Shown piece after piece: positions 35,799 to 51,206 of a stretch of DNA of 64,000 nucleotides. This DNA is from Hypholoma sublateritium FD-334 SS-4 (lineage: Eukaryota > Basidiomycota > Agaricomycetes > Agaricales > Strophariaceae), in NCBI GenBank assembly GCA_000827495.1, contig KN817521.1:558001-622000 (forward strand), read 5' to 3'. Every line of letters begins with the position of its first letter. The stretch's first letter is position 1. The translations under genes and the position numbers were made by a program. The notes under the pieces were generated by a model. It searched no databases. It saw only the letters and a list, made by a program, of their open reading frames with translations, and was not told where the DNA came from.

Positions 35799-37495
35799 AT
35801 TCAAGTCGCTGAAACAAGCTTGCGAGTATATAAACATTACCTGGATAATATAAGTACACTAATGTACGCCTTGCCTGCACCATGACTCGGACCACCTATT
35901 CTATCTGTAGATACGAACCCATAATATTTTGACGATATTCACGTTGAAGACTAGCGACGATCTCAAAGTTTCAACTCAAGGTTCCTATTTTCAGTTTGGT
36001 ACGCGTTATCAGTTTTTTCAGTTCTTCCCCCGTCACTCTAAGTCAGAGCTAATCATGTTGGCGACATTAGTAGATATGCTGGCGCGAGCCTTGTGGGTGC
36101 GTAAATGGTCAAGCCAATGGCCGATGTTGTACGGGACCCTGTTATACTACAGGAGTGCGATAACACAGGTGACAGACCCCTTTTGGTGCGCTCATTCACG
36201 TTGCGGACTTTCCGGAGTCGGGTGACTGTCGGTAGTTGTCAGGTCGCAATCAGAACACACCGAGTGCTTGCTTTCGCCTCGCACATATATGTTGTCGAGT
36301 TCAACCAAGTAAAGTAAGCCAGCTTGACATAGGTTGGCTGTCCGCTTGACCCCTCGTCTCGATGTTGACGCACGGGTCGATGAGTGTGAAGGCGTGTTTG
36401 AGGGTATGTCCGATAGGACCGGTTTGGGACCGGTATATCATCGACTAGAAACGAAGGGAATGAACATTGAATGTAGTCCCGAGTCGGCGTTAGTATTGTG
36501 CAATCTATATCGCGGCCCCCATCGCAGTCAATCGAGTCACCATTCAAAACAGCATTACTCGGCGCTCGATTCCCGGAGAGTCATGATCGACGACAATCGC
36601 AATGCGCTGATGATTGCGATAATTTTACGGTCGAAATGTCGACCTGTGCCCTAGTGCTTGCCGCGTAAATGTCATCATGGTCTCGACTTGTAAATACCGA
36701 TTTTGGTGTGGCATGCGCTGGTCAATATATCTGGAAATTATTCGCATGGAAAGGTGAGCGGTTTCTTGGTTTCTTGCTCGTTCTGAGGTGGCTATGTGAC
36801 CCTAGTAGTTCCGAGTCATCGACGGCTACCAAATGGCTACGACAAGGGAAAGAGTTATCCTGCAAACTCGCCGTCAACTGTAGGATCATTGCAGTCACAT
36901 CCCTCTCGATTAGAAAACGGAGAGCAGTCATCGGGTATAGCAACTCTTGATGACACATTCTCAAGGCATGATCGTATCTTGGTTCACTCCAGAACTGTCC
37001 CGGCCCAGTACTTATTGCAGACGAAAGAAATATGTCCCGAGGTCACGAAATCGAGTAGTGAAATCTACGGAGCAAGCTGCATAGCAGTTGCTTGCAAGAG
37101 GGTGTTCGTTTCGACAACTTCCCAGAGAGCCTAAGCACAGTACCATGACGAGCAAAGTTGACGATTTGGGAGATTCTCGCAGTCCCAGTTCGTGACCGTA
37201 CCAGATCCAAGCCTTGTCTGGGCGGGCAATATTCTATTTTAGCATGAAAGTGATCCGAGTATGGGGGAGGGCCGAGCGGTGACATGGGTGCTTACGCAAA
37301 TAAAGAAAAGTGGGCTGACATTCCCATTCAGACTTGGTTTATTTGAGTGGCAGGGCTGCCGTCGTTCGAATAATAAAACATGCCATCCTCTCAGGCGCCG
37401 GTTTCGCTTATAACTCTACCTATATCCTCCTCCTCCTCCTTTCCCCCCGCCCGTCGTCCCCGCCTTTTGATGGATACCGTTCTACCGAGGGGACA
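35799..37495. other. Intergenic region (1.7 kb) without recognised genes
   Basis: Many overlapping open frames of 60-110 codons occur on both strands between 35929 and 37285, but none carries a motif, signal peptide or coherent splice chain. Base composition is mixed. It may hold decayed mobile DNA or a non-coding transcript; I cannot support either. Confidence 0.4.
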
Positions 37496-38917
37496 ATGCC
37501 CAGCTTTTGCATCACTCTGAACCACTATTTTTCATCGTGTGCTCATCGTCTCGCCCTTATGCCTCGGAAAGCTGCAGACGTGGCTACCGAACAGACTCCA
37601 AGCAATCAAACCGAGAACGCAAAAGATGATACCCGCGCTTCTATGCTTGTTTTCATTTCTGCAAAAGCCATCGGTTCATTTGGATTTGCAATAGTGCGTG
37701 CTCATTGCCTTGTGTATTTTTATTTTTATGTTTTACTGACATTCACGCTCTAGAGTCTATTTGCCATATGGCTTGGGTGGATTTTACCAGCATCTATCGC
37801 GGCTCAGACGGCGGAGGAGCATGAAGTGAGGAAGTCGCGCCCATCAACAAGGCATAGTCGGCGGCTGTCACGCATCGTGCCCATCATTGTCCCGCCGCCC
37901 ACTCCAATGCGGCGTGCATCTGAGCCCATGCATGTTACCCCAATCCTTGCTTCACAGCCGGAGGACGCATCTGCTACTCCGCGCCGTGTTTATTTTGAAG
38001 ATTCGTCGATCTCGCCCATTACCAGACGGAACACTTTGCCAGAACCTAATCAAAGCGCCCGATTGTTGGAAGCTCGTGCTGTGGTCGATGCTACTGTTTC
38101 TCCTTTTTTCACTTCTCCTCTTGCCACTAGCTCTGCTCTACCTCCGCAAGACGTCTCGGATGACCATCCTGCAGACTCAGACTCGTCGCCACATTCTTCG
38201 AAGGCCTCATCGCTGAAATCAACATCTCGCCTACAGAAACTCAAACTGTTTGGAAATAAGACAGGTTTGAGCCACCGGCCTGAAGCATTGGACAAACCCA
38301 GCGACCAGGGCTCTATTGCTAGTACCGGTCAGCATAATTTCGTAACACATATCTTGTGCTTACTGACCTGGCTACTTATAACAGAAACCAGTACCTCCGA
38401 GAAATCCGCACGGCGCGCAAGCGGCAGCTTTGTGGCAGGTTGGACCCTTTCTCGAAACCGCGGCACCCTGCCGGATGTTACTGCTGGCGAGTCGAGTACG
38501 CCATCCCCTTCGCGGTTATCTTTTTCTCGCCGTATGTCCCCGTCAAGACCCGTCCCCAGCCCTTCTACCGCTACGCCAACGAGTGCGGGAATGCCTTCCG
38601 AACTCCTTTCACCCACATTTTTGACACGTAAATCCCAAAAAAGAGTCTCCGCGCCAATACCACGAACATCACCATACGGCGCGCCATATTTCGCGGCTCC
38701 GCCATTGCTGTTGGACAGTAATTATCAAGCATACCTAAAGACATTACCCCAGTTCGAAGATGAGATAAAGACAGCTACCTCGCAGACTTTTGACGATGAA
38801 CCGGAGCGAGGGCGAGGACGAACATCGTCGATACGACGAGTGAATCTTCGTTCTTTACCACCCAAACCGCGGTCAGCGAGTGTAGATATGACGACCAGAC
38901 GAGACGTAATTGCATGA
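37496..38917 (+). CDS. Membrane-anchored Ser/Arg-rich protein, unknown family (copy B)
   Basis: Exons 37496..37693, 37754..38327 and 38385..38917 give 434 residues; an in-frame start at 37559 would give 413. Near the N terminus a hydrophobic segment (VFISAKAIGSFGFAI then SLFAIWLGWILPASIA) is cut by a phase-0 intron, as in copy A at 12849. The rest is basic and Ser/Pro-rich (RRVYFEDSSISPITRRN, KLQKLKLFGNK). It carries the shared RTSPYGAPYFAAPP motif near the end and an R/G-rich patch (ERGRGRTSSIRR). Likely a tail exposed to kinases and tethered to a membrane. No function is known to me. Confidence 0.75.
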
Positions 38918-39367
38918 CAGTATCCTCCACCTGCACTTTAATTTATCATAACTCTGTGAGTAGTGCTTTCACCATCCTTCTCGTTTCGTTTGCTTACTTG
39001 AACAGATTCAATCGTTTGGCCACTTTTAGACGACGGAATTCGTATCGAATTCAGAATTTGCAATGTACTTATATATGATATCATTATGTCCACACGCAGC
39101 ACCGCTATCTATTTGTGTTTTTTTCTACCGCAAATAATATTACTAGGTTCCTTCCCCATGCCTGGATAAGGTTGCGAAAAGGTGAAGCTATGGCGAAAGT
39201 GCGAATTGTGTGACGTACATAAGATGGTGATCTTATCTGATACCTAATGCGGCCCCTAAGCGGCGTATTTCAAGTTGAAAGCGCTCGCTAATTATCATGT
39301 CGCACCTAGACCTTGGATTTGCCTTGGATCCTCCTTACCACCACGTCTTCCTTATCAATTCTTTGAT
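38918..39367. other. Intergenic region upstream of PNC1
   Basis: AT-rich spacer between two plus-strand genes. The last 93 nt are in frame with PNC1 (an ATG at 39275), so they could encode an optional N-terminal extension; otherwise this is promoter and leader. Confidence 0.4.
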
Positions 39368-40105
39368 ATGAGTACAGCTACTTCCACCCCACAGCCAGTG
39401 CCTACAATCGCGGTGTCGGATATCGACCGGGAAAAGAGAGCCTTGACTTTCGTTCCGGCGCTTATCGTCATTGATATGCAAAATGACTTCGTATCTGGTT
39501 CACTGGCCGTCGCAGGAGCAGAATCCATAATCAACACGGTGAATGCCACCATTGATCTGCCCTGGAAGATCAAGATTGCAACCCGAGATTTCCACCCAGA
39601 TAACCACATCTCTTTCGCGCGTACTCACGAGAAGCCCGAGTTCTCGAAGAAGATCATCTTCCACCCCGAGGATAAGGATAATCTGAAGGGCATCGATCAG
39701 ACCCTGTGGCCAATCCACTGTGTCGCAGACACGAGCGGCGCAGACTTTGTCCCGGGCCTTAACTCGACGGCATTTGACGCCGTAGTCCACAAGGGCACAC
39801 ACGCACACATCGAATCCTACTCTGCTTTCAAGGATATTTGGGGCAGGGACACCACCGAGCTTCCGGACCTCATTGAAGCGTGTGGTGTCACAGATGTCTT
39901 CATTGTTGGGTTGGCCGGCGACTACTGCGTCAAGTACACCGCCATCGATTCCGTTGAATTTGGTTATAGAACATGGCTCATAACCGACGGAATCAAGTCC
40001 ATCGCATCCGAGGACGTGGTGTACAAGGAGTTGTCGAGCAAAGGCATCCAACTTACCACTCTCAAAGATGTGAAAGGCCGTTTCCAGGCCGATGTACTTA
40101 ATTAA
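39368..40105 (+). CDS. PNC1: Nicotinamidase (isochorismatase fold)
   Basis: Hydrolyses nicotinamide to nicotinate and ammonia in NAD salvage, relieving sirtuin inhibition. The single exon encodes 245 residues. The family triad is present: Asp in VIDMQNDF, Lys in VVHKGTH and Cys in GLAGDYCVKYTA. Metal ligands lie in TRDFHPDNHISFA. Length matches fungal Pnc1. It is the only clearly intronless full-length enzyme gene here, and it prefers C-ending codons, which suggests high expression. An in-frame ATG 31 codons upstream could add an N-terminal extension. Confidence 0.93.
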   Translation: MSTATSTPQPVPTIAVSDIDREKRALTFVPALIVIDMQNDFVSGSLAVAGAESIINTVNATIDLPWKIKIATRDFHPDNHISFARTHEKPEFSKKIIFHPEDKDNLKGIDQTLWPIHCVADTSGADFVPGLNSTAFDAVVHKGTHAHIESYSAFKDIWGRDTTELPDLIEACGVTDVFIVGLAGDYCVKYTAIDSVEFGYRTWLITDGIKSIASEDVVYKELSSKGIQLTTLKDVKGRFQADVLN

Positions 40106-40394
40106 CATCTCCCAGCCCTCCTCGAATCTGTGACGAAATACGATTGAAACCTTCGCATGTCAGATATTTAGTGCTGTTCAAATTCCATTGACGTTGACTT
40201 ATAATTTCTGAAGCACTACGCCCACGTGTTGGGTTACATATTTATTTTACATAAATTTATGAGACAACATGGTTTTAGGCTTTTAGCGCTCAACGAAACG
40301 AATCCGGTCCAGCCATAGCGTCGTCAATCCAGACAATCCCAAGCTCCGTTCGAAATTTGGTTCAAGGCGGGGAAGACTCACAGGCCAATACTCA

Positions 40395-41032
40395 ATGGAT
40401 CCTTCGTCTTGCGCTGATTGTGAGTTTATGCCTTTCTATGTATAATCGTGTCTTTGCTCATGCCACAAGCAGTGGCGACGGCCTCACGCTCGAGAGACGA
40501 TCAAGGGCCCTGGATCGTAAATTCCACAACCGATTCCAAAGTGTCAGAGGATACAGAGATCCTCATACAGCGCCCACTACCTATGTTCCTCCAACTCTTA
40601 GCGCGGATAATGACAGGCCTGTACTTCATAGAGGTACGCATCGCGGTCGTTACGAAAACCTGTAACCTGGTGCTCACGAGTCTCCAGAGTGTAGGAGCGA
40701 CCTTCATTCTGTGGCTCTTTCCGTCTTTAGCTCCCCAGCCCCGCATAGTGCGCCCATACACAGTGGCGATGACTCATCATCAAGCCCATAACCAGCATAG
40801 CCATCGCCGACGCGAAAGTCGCCACCGGATCGTGCACGTCAGACAAGAATGCGGGGAGCAATCAGACACCCCCCTATCAGGGCGTGATATCTGGCCGGAG
40901 ACTGTTCCGTCGCCGGGGGGGTCCTTAATGAGTCTCCTGCATATAGAAGAGGAAGAGGAAGACACATGGACGAGGACAGAGAACTGGGCGAGGGTAGAGC
41001 GCGAACTGCTCGCTGCGACAAAAAAAGGATGA
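40395..41032 (+). CDS. Small protein with one hydrophobic segment, unknown
   Basis: Three exons with normal introns (40395..40419, 40470..40633, 40688..41032) give 177 residues. After a polar N terminus there is a hydrophobic region, split by intron 2 (FLQLLARIMTGLYFIE, then SVGATFILWLFPSLA). A His/Arg-rich stretch follows (HHQAHNQHSHRRRESRHR), and then a conserved-looking acidic end (LLHIEEEEEDTWTRTENW, ERELLAATKKG). Reading through intron 2 would also keep the frame. The gene converges on the helicase gene, stop to stop 163 bp apart. No family is recognised. Confidence 0.6.
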
Positions 41033-41195
41033 CACTGGTATTCTGACCTCGTGGATTTCAGGTTCATGTTTCGAAGCGATACACCTGCGTCGGTCGGGAA
41101 AACGATGAGCGAGTTCTTACAAACCTATGTCATTCCTTTTAGGGCAGAAATCGACTGCAAACTGGACAACTTTGAAAGCGAGACACCAGATAAGA

Positions 41196-44100
41196 TTATA
41201 ATTGCTCCGTTTTCCCGTCATACGTGAGTAGGGCCATTATCGCTCGAATAATTGGGTTACCAGACGCAATTGTAAGCATTGTCCCATCTTCTATAGACTT
41301 TTGCAACTGGGCATCAAGGAGACGACTGGAAAAATTGAGTTATCAGTATGGACACTATATGTTAAGCAGGATATAATAAAGCTTGCCGAAGTTGGTTTAC
41401 CAACACGCCAATGCGAGGTATTGCATTGAGTTTGATGAAGCTATTCTTGGTGCCAACAGTAAGTCCACCACGGATATGGTTGGCAACCACGGGCCCTCCG
41501 AATAACAGGATTGCATATATGGGAACCTTTTCATGAGAAAGAATTACTCTTGAGGAAGCAGGATCTATAAAGGAATTGGCGGACCTTTGTGGCATCACGA
41601 AGGAATACTTTGCTAGACATGTGCTTATGGAAATAAAACAGGAATGGGGGTTTCCAGCTGGAGGTCCCAAAGAGTACGCTCCCTGGATGAAGGAAAACTC
41701 TTCCTTCTTTGAGATCGAACATCTTGTAATCAGTGGCAAGATTTTCTCGTCTAACAGTACCGGCCGATACTTTGTCGTATTTGATGCTCTTGTCGGGTAG
41801 ATGAACTCGCACTACGCGGGGCCAAAGTCCGCCTAACATCGCGGCTTTGACGAGGTTGATGTTATTGGCCGATTTGTTCAACTCTGGCGACGAGGGAGTG
41901 GCCTTCAACCCAACGAGACCAATTTCTGCCAAAGCAGATATGAAGTCTTGTCTTAATGATGTAATTTCTCGCAACATATTAGCATTTATGAAATTCTGCG
42001 ATAAATATGAGCAGTTAGTTGACTACACTTAGAGCATGCAGGTACCAACCTCTTCGCAAAATGCTCGGACGGCACTATGCCCCTTTCCCGCTGATAACAT
42101 ACTCATACATTGCTCATATGCATTGACATCGGTAAGAATATCGCTGTCTGCGATGGCAAAACGTGCCCTAGCACTGCAAAAATATGTAAGTACCAGTAAC
42201 TGTACCACAAACAGCCTTCACGCACGCGTTAGCTTCTTCTCTCTTTTCTAGAGGGTTGTTGAATAGAGGTTTTGAAGAGAGGAGAGCGGCAACAGCGGTG
42301 AGGGGGCCAAGGCATTGGAATATAGTACCAAGGATAAGCATCTAGTCAAAATTTCATGGGATGAAGATGCATTCTCCGAGATTTGTTGGGGGCCAAACCT
42401 TTGCGAGTCTCACGTCCACAGGAAGCATCGCCTAAGTAACCAAGATCAGACACGAGGCAGACTGAGGCGACATATCTACACACCATATACTTTCCCAGAG
42501 CAGTCAAGTTTCCAGCATCGTCAACTGCGTTCAAGTCCTCTAATGTGTTCCAGGCACTATCGAGCGCGGCAAAAGAAGGTGGATCAATTGTTTGCCGTAA
42601 AAAGACCTGACAAGTAAGCCAGAATGAGATTCCACAGCAGTCGTGAGCGCGATGCAAGATGCTGACCTTGACATCTTGGTGCTCTCTGGCGGCCTTAACT
42701 GAAAGCGATATGTTCTCCAAAGGAACACGCAAAATTTCAGGGACAGGAAACTTAGTCATCTTGTCTTCCTGCTTTCTGGTATATAGTTTGTAGCATGTTC
42801 CAGGTTGAGTACGACCAGCACGCCCTCGCCTCTGCCTCGCAGCAGCGCGGGTTACCCAAGTTTCTACCAACATGGAGAGACTTGTTTCCGTGTCATACTG
42901 TGTCTCTTTGACCTTTCCAGCATCTATGACATAAATAACATCATCGATAGTGATAGATGTCTGCGGGGTAGCTAAATACAGGGTGTGGAAATGAGAATTA
43001 GAATGAACTAACCTCCGCAACGTTCGTGGCAGCAATGATTTTCCAGCTCTTCAATTGTTGGAATACTCTGCGTTGTTCGTCGTTCGAAAGGTTGGCATGA
43101 AGGGGAAGTACGGTGGCCGCTTTGTCTTTGACAGTTTGTTTAATGGCATCTATGCATTGCCGTATCTCATTCACTCCTGGGAGAAAGATCAGTATGCCAC
43201 CTATGGCTTCCGTTGTGCGCAATATATGGTCCACAAGCGAAGCAATTAGCTGAAGAGATGGTTAAACTGATAAGCCACTCTCCTCGTGATCGAGCATACC
43301 TGATAATCGATTCTATCTGAGCGTATAATATTCTGGATGGCAGTGGCGACCGAATCGGAATAGCCTTCGGCTTTGTATTCATCGCGTACATGGCGTTTGT
43401 CAGATCCAGTTTTGGATTTGCCATGTGTCCTCGGAGCAGGTGGTCGATAATCAATGACGGAGAGTACGTCTTCCAGATATCTAAATCATGGTTATTGCTT
43501 ATCAATTAGGCAAAGAAATCGAACTCGCTTATCAGTTACTGGGTGTGTAAATCCTGGGATGGTCAGAAGGGGTGCGTTGTTGAAATAGCGAACGAATATG
43601 TCGTGATTAATGGTTGCGGACATAAGAATTACTTTCAGCGTTGGATGTGTCTTTATCAATTCCTTGAGTTCGAGCAAAAGAAAATCTCCGTCCATAGAAC
43701 GTTCATGAACCTATATGTATAAGCTTGAGAACATAAGTGGGGAGTGTGCATTGCAGCCTTACTTCGTCAACAATAATGTGCGAAACGTCTTGAAGCGAGT
43801 CACCACTGCTTAGTCTTCGAAGCACAACACCTGTTGTGCAGAACAGAAGTTTTGTGTCTTTCCCACGTTTGGTTTCGCCTCTAATCGTGTATCCGACTGA
43901 CCCATCGTTGATCCGTTCTTCGCCCACTCTGGCGGACACAGAGATAGCAGAAATACGTCTAGGTTGTGTTATGAGAATGTACGCTTCTGAGCCACGACCG
44001 GACATGATCATTGAATCCAAAATGAATTGAGGAACTATTTAGGAGGTTAGAAACGCAATAAAACGGGTGAAGAATAGAGACACATACGCTGCGTTGTTTT

Positions 44101-46179
44101 TCCACAACCTGAACTTGTTCATTGCCCAAAAAATATAGAGAGTGATCTAAAACATACCTGTCTCTCCGACGACGATTACAACTCGATTATTTTCGAGTTT
44201 TTCTAGGAACTCTTCCCTGGCTTGAAATGCTGGGAGTTTCTGTCGTTTCTCTAAAACTTCTTGATACTGGCATGGGTATTCGGTTAGATGAAGCATCATT
44301 TAATGGGAGTTGCCTATACCTTATGGCTTTGTTGGAGGGCTTCAAACACTTGTTTTATTTGAAGATCGGTTTTACCATCATTTCTATGTTGATTTCCTGT
44401 TCTTTTACGGCGGGTTCCTGTCCCGATATCGGTCGACGGATCATCCTCTTCGGCAACGTATCTTGCTGGTTGGGATATAATATTTTTCAATACCGATACA
44501 ATACTGGGAGGTCCGTTGTCTTCGATTCCAGCCCAGGCTTCCTCGACGAGTCGCATAACAGCCATACAGAATCCTTCGCCAAATTCCAGGTGGGGATTTG
44601 ATTCCATGGCCAAAAGTAACCGAGAGAGAAGGTGCAGTCGAATATAAGCCGGCGCCGTCGTTGAGGTGATGTATATAGGCAAGTACCCAGGACGTGGAAA
44701 ATTTTCAAATTCGGAGAATAAGATATGTATTTGAATCGGTGCACTGAATAAGGGTATCAGTAGATGTCCTGGCTCTTCTATATGGGCACCGAGGGCTTCG
44801 TATTCTTCGCTGTCGATGGGGTATGGTAGTTCGCCGGTATTAGCATCCCAATCAAGGAGTTGAAGGCCTATCAGCTTGCGGCCAAGTGTCACCATGAGCA
44901 AATCCCATCGCTCAAGATATTTGGGGTTCGCGGTGCATTCTTTGACAGCTTGCAGGGGCCACCCGGCCTCCTTGACTGCTTTATCCTCTATCCATCGCCT
45001 CTTGAGATCATCTTCACCAGAATGTGCCGAAGTGATGAAAGGATTTGAGGAGTTTGTCGATGGCAAAAATCGTTCAGGAAGATCACATTCTGGTATGTGA
45101 AGAATTAGGTATTCTATACAAGCCTGTAGTGGCGGTTGTGTGCTCAGAAGTGTTGATGTCAGAGTTGAATCTTCTGATAAAAAACTGACGGCGTCTTGAG
45201 ATTGAACTTTGTTGAAACCAAGCTGTCCTAACTGCTTTAGGACGTCGGGAGTAGCTTCAGGAGAAAGCGTCAGAGGTACACCAGCCTGTCCTTCAGGATA
45301 AAGTTCAAGACCCTTGACGATAATGCGTGAATTTGCAAATAATCTTATGAAAGAGCTAGCATACCTCTTTGATGGCATCTTCGACCAATTCTCGCAAAGA
45401 AGTCGCCATTATAACTTCTGGATGCTCGGAAGACACACTGCCAGTGGACTTGTATTCGCTGGCTCGCGAGTTCGATGGATTTGTTTCTTCCCTTATTTTT
45501 GCAGCTTGGTTTTGACGTGTTTCGACAGTCTTTTTTGCCTCGAACGGATCGGACTCGTACATCCACTTCTGATGTTCCGCAGCAGTTTTCTGCTCCTGTA
45601 ACAGTTCATTCCAATATTCTCGAGGTCCAGGCGGAAGAACGCGATTCAATTGTAATCCATTGGAGAACTATCCCATTGTATGAGAACAGCTTTTGGGCGA
45701 AGTTGAAAACACCTACTCTATGTAGAGCATATGTCGCTCCCCAGTGCTTTGCCTCAATCGCACTTGGCCTATAATATGGTGGATGGGGTTCCATCCTCAC
45801 AGACTCTCTCTCAGAATGTTTTGAGTTCCATCTGTGCAAGGTTACCACGAAGGTGAATTTATTTGGACCATGCGAGCGCTTTGAATAGTCATGAATTGCT
45901 GTTTGGAATACTACAGTATCACTCACTGTATCCACTGATGGCTTCTCCCAGCCTAGCTTTTGGCATCTTGAGTTTGATATGAGAGAATAGAAGCGACGGA
46001 AAATAATTTCTTGCTGACCGTTCGTTGAGGAGACTCAAGGGAAACTTTGAGCCTGGAGGGAATAGGGGTGGTGGTGGTGGTGGACCTGTACTTGTAGAAG
46101 GCGTCGGGTCATTGGATTTCTTTTCTTTAGGGGAAGAAGCGTTTCCAGATTTGACAATATTACTCTTCTTCGGGGGCAT
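41196..46179 (-). CDS. DEAH/DEVH-box RNA helicase with UBA and RWD domains (DHX29/DHX57 class)
   Basis: Likely an ATP-dependent RNA helicase acting on structured RNA in translation, as for DHX29 and yeast YLR419W. Nineteen exons were resolved: 46179..46019, 45966..45927, 45878..45717, 45667..45365, 45312..44320, 44266..44158, 44108..44088, 44034..43763, 43710..43529, 43480..43300, 43249..43013, 42960..42667, 42606..42484, 42431..42399, 42341..42226, 42173..42050, 41995..41585, 41526..41387 and 41325..41196 (4032 nt, 1343 residues). Order of domains: basic and polyproline N terminus; a dsRBD-like region; UBA-like segment (about 240-270); RWD (about 390-500); P-loop GETGCGKTTQ; DEVH; SAT; QRRGRAGR; then ratchet and OB domains. 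Two introns start with GC rather than GT (43528..43481 and 41386..41326). Confidence 0.92.
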
Positions 46180-46365
46180 CGAAGCTCTAAAGTGAAATCT
46201 TTGCGTGCATTTGCTCAAGCGCCAAAACTTAACTTGCAAGTAATTTATGAAGGTCAAGATTACGTAACATTTACGGTCCGTGACTAGGTTGTGACTAGGT
46301 TCATGCTCCAGGCTCCTAATATTCTCTCGTGTCCCTTCCCTGTTCCTCTATCCCCTCATCAGTTT
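46180..46365. promoter_or_regulatory. Shared promoter of two divergent RNA helicase genes
   Basis: Only 186 bp separate the start codons of the DHX29/57-like gene (minus) and PRP22 (plus). The PRP22 side has a pyrimidine-rich leader (cccttccctgttcctctatcc). No TATA box is visible. The arrangement suggests one bidirectional promoter. Confidence 0.55.
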
Positions 46366-50092
<3,727 letters not shown>

Positions 50093-50487
50093 ACAGTTGC
50101 TTCCCACCTTCCTCGCATTCTTTTGTTTGTTTCATTGTAGATTTAGCATGTAACCTGTGTACAATGTAACACTTAATAACCGAGACCGACATCTCTATTT
50201 CAACTAATATTTGACCAATTATTATGCATTTGACTCTGATTCTGTCCTCTCACGCCTAGTACTTGTCCAATGATGAGGCTTTTAGAATCAATGTGATATA
50301 TACAGAGCCTGGTATGGGTTCCGACCCAGATGTTCTACTAATACATATGAAGATCAAAGAAAATGACAAGAGATGATGGCTTCGCAGAAGGCGCGGTATA
50401 ATAATTAATGTTCGTGTCTAATACTACAAACTTGACGGAACAATTAGACGGATTGTAATGAGCAAAGTAAGTTCAGCTTACTATATT
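50093..50487. other. Intergenic space between convergent genes
   Basis: AT-rich stretch between the stop codons of PRP22 and the NTF2-like gene. It probably holds both 3' untranslated regions; nothing else is seen. Confidence 0.5.
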
Positions 50488-51104
50488 TTAACCAACGAAG
50501 CGTAACGCGTCCGCCCCAACGTAATATTTGGCAACCTCTCCGGGCTTTGTGGGCGGTGCCGATGGGTCCGGAACAAGGATGAAAGTTTGCGAAAATACGC
50601 GTGGATGGCCTTCTGGGCAGCGCACGGGAGTGTCTGAAGGGTTTCCGGAAGGGCCACGACCGTGGGTGACGTTTCCTGATACTGTGATCAAGAGAGATGG
50701 CGGCTGAGCTCCTGAACGATCAAGACGGCAGATTAGAAATGCGAGTCCACAACAATAAACCACGGATGAACTAACCAGGTATTGGGTGGCAATCAAAGGA
50801 CTGCACTTCGTGTTTCGTCGCAGGCATCTTGACTACGAGTTCCTTGAGGCCCTCAACACCTTGGAATGGTTTGCCGTTCCATGTCAGGGATGAGGTGGGT
50901 CGGTAGAAGGGGGGGAGGTCTGCGAGGCGGGTGTCGGAATCATATGCGGTGTAATATATGTGCGTGAAGTGGTCCGCTGCTCTTGTCGCGATTTCAATGC
51001 TGTGGGCGGGTAGATAAATAGAGAAGCTAAGTACTGGCAAGGGAAGAAGGGGAAGCACAGGGCGAAACGCACTCGCTGGGAGTCAAGGTGGTCGTCGCGG
51101 TCAT
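50488..51104 (-). CDS. NTF2-like mRNA export factor (NXT1/p15-like)
   Basis: Small NTF2-fold proteins pair with the Mex67/NXF1 export receptor and carry mRNA through the nuclear pore. Exons 51104..51073, 50999..50776 and 50711..50488 give 159 residues. The NTF2 signature is clear: AADHFTHIYYTAYD at the start, DLPPFYRPTSSLTWNGKPFQG, then MPATKHEVQSFDCHPIPGA, TVSGNVTHG, and FSQTFILVPDP. The end is KYYVGADALRFVG. It could be a p15-like or another single-domain NTF2 protein; the export role is inferred from this pattern. Confidence 0.85.
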
Positions 51105-51206
51105 GGTCAGCCAGAGGATCGCTTGTGACGTGACGAGTCCTTTTACATCCAACTTGTCACATGGCCTAAATATAGACCAACAAGACCCTCCCCGACTGCC
51201 ACTGCC
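51105..51206. promoter_or_regulatory. Short bidirectional promoter (NTF2-like / ISC1)
   Basis: The two start codons are 102 bp apart and point in opposite directions, so any promoter elements must be shared or overlap. No TATA box is seen. Confidence 0.5.

Noticed and set aside
41068..41230. Plus-strand open frame starting MFRSDTPASVGK
   Set aside because: It lies opposite the last exon of the DHX29/57-like helicase, whose C terminus is supported by family motifs. The plus frame has no continuation.
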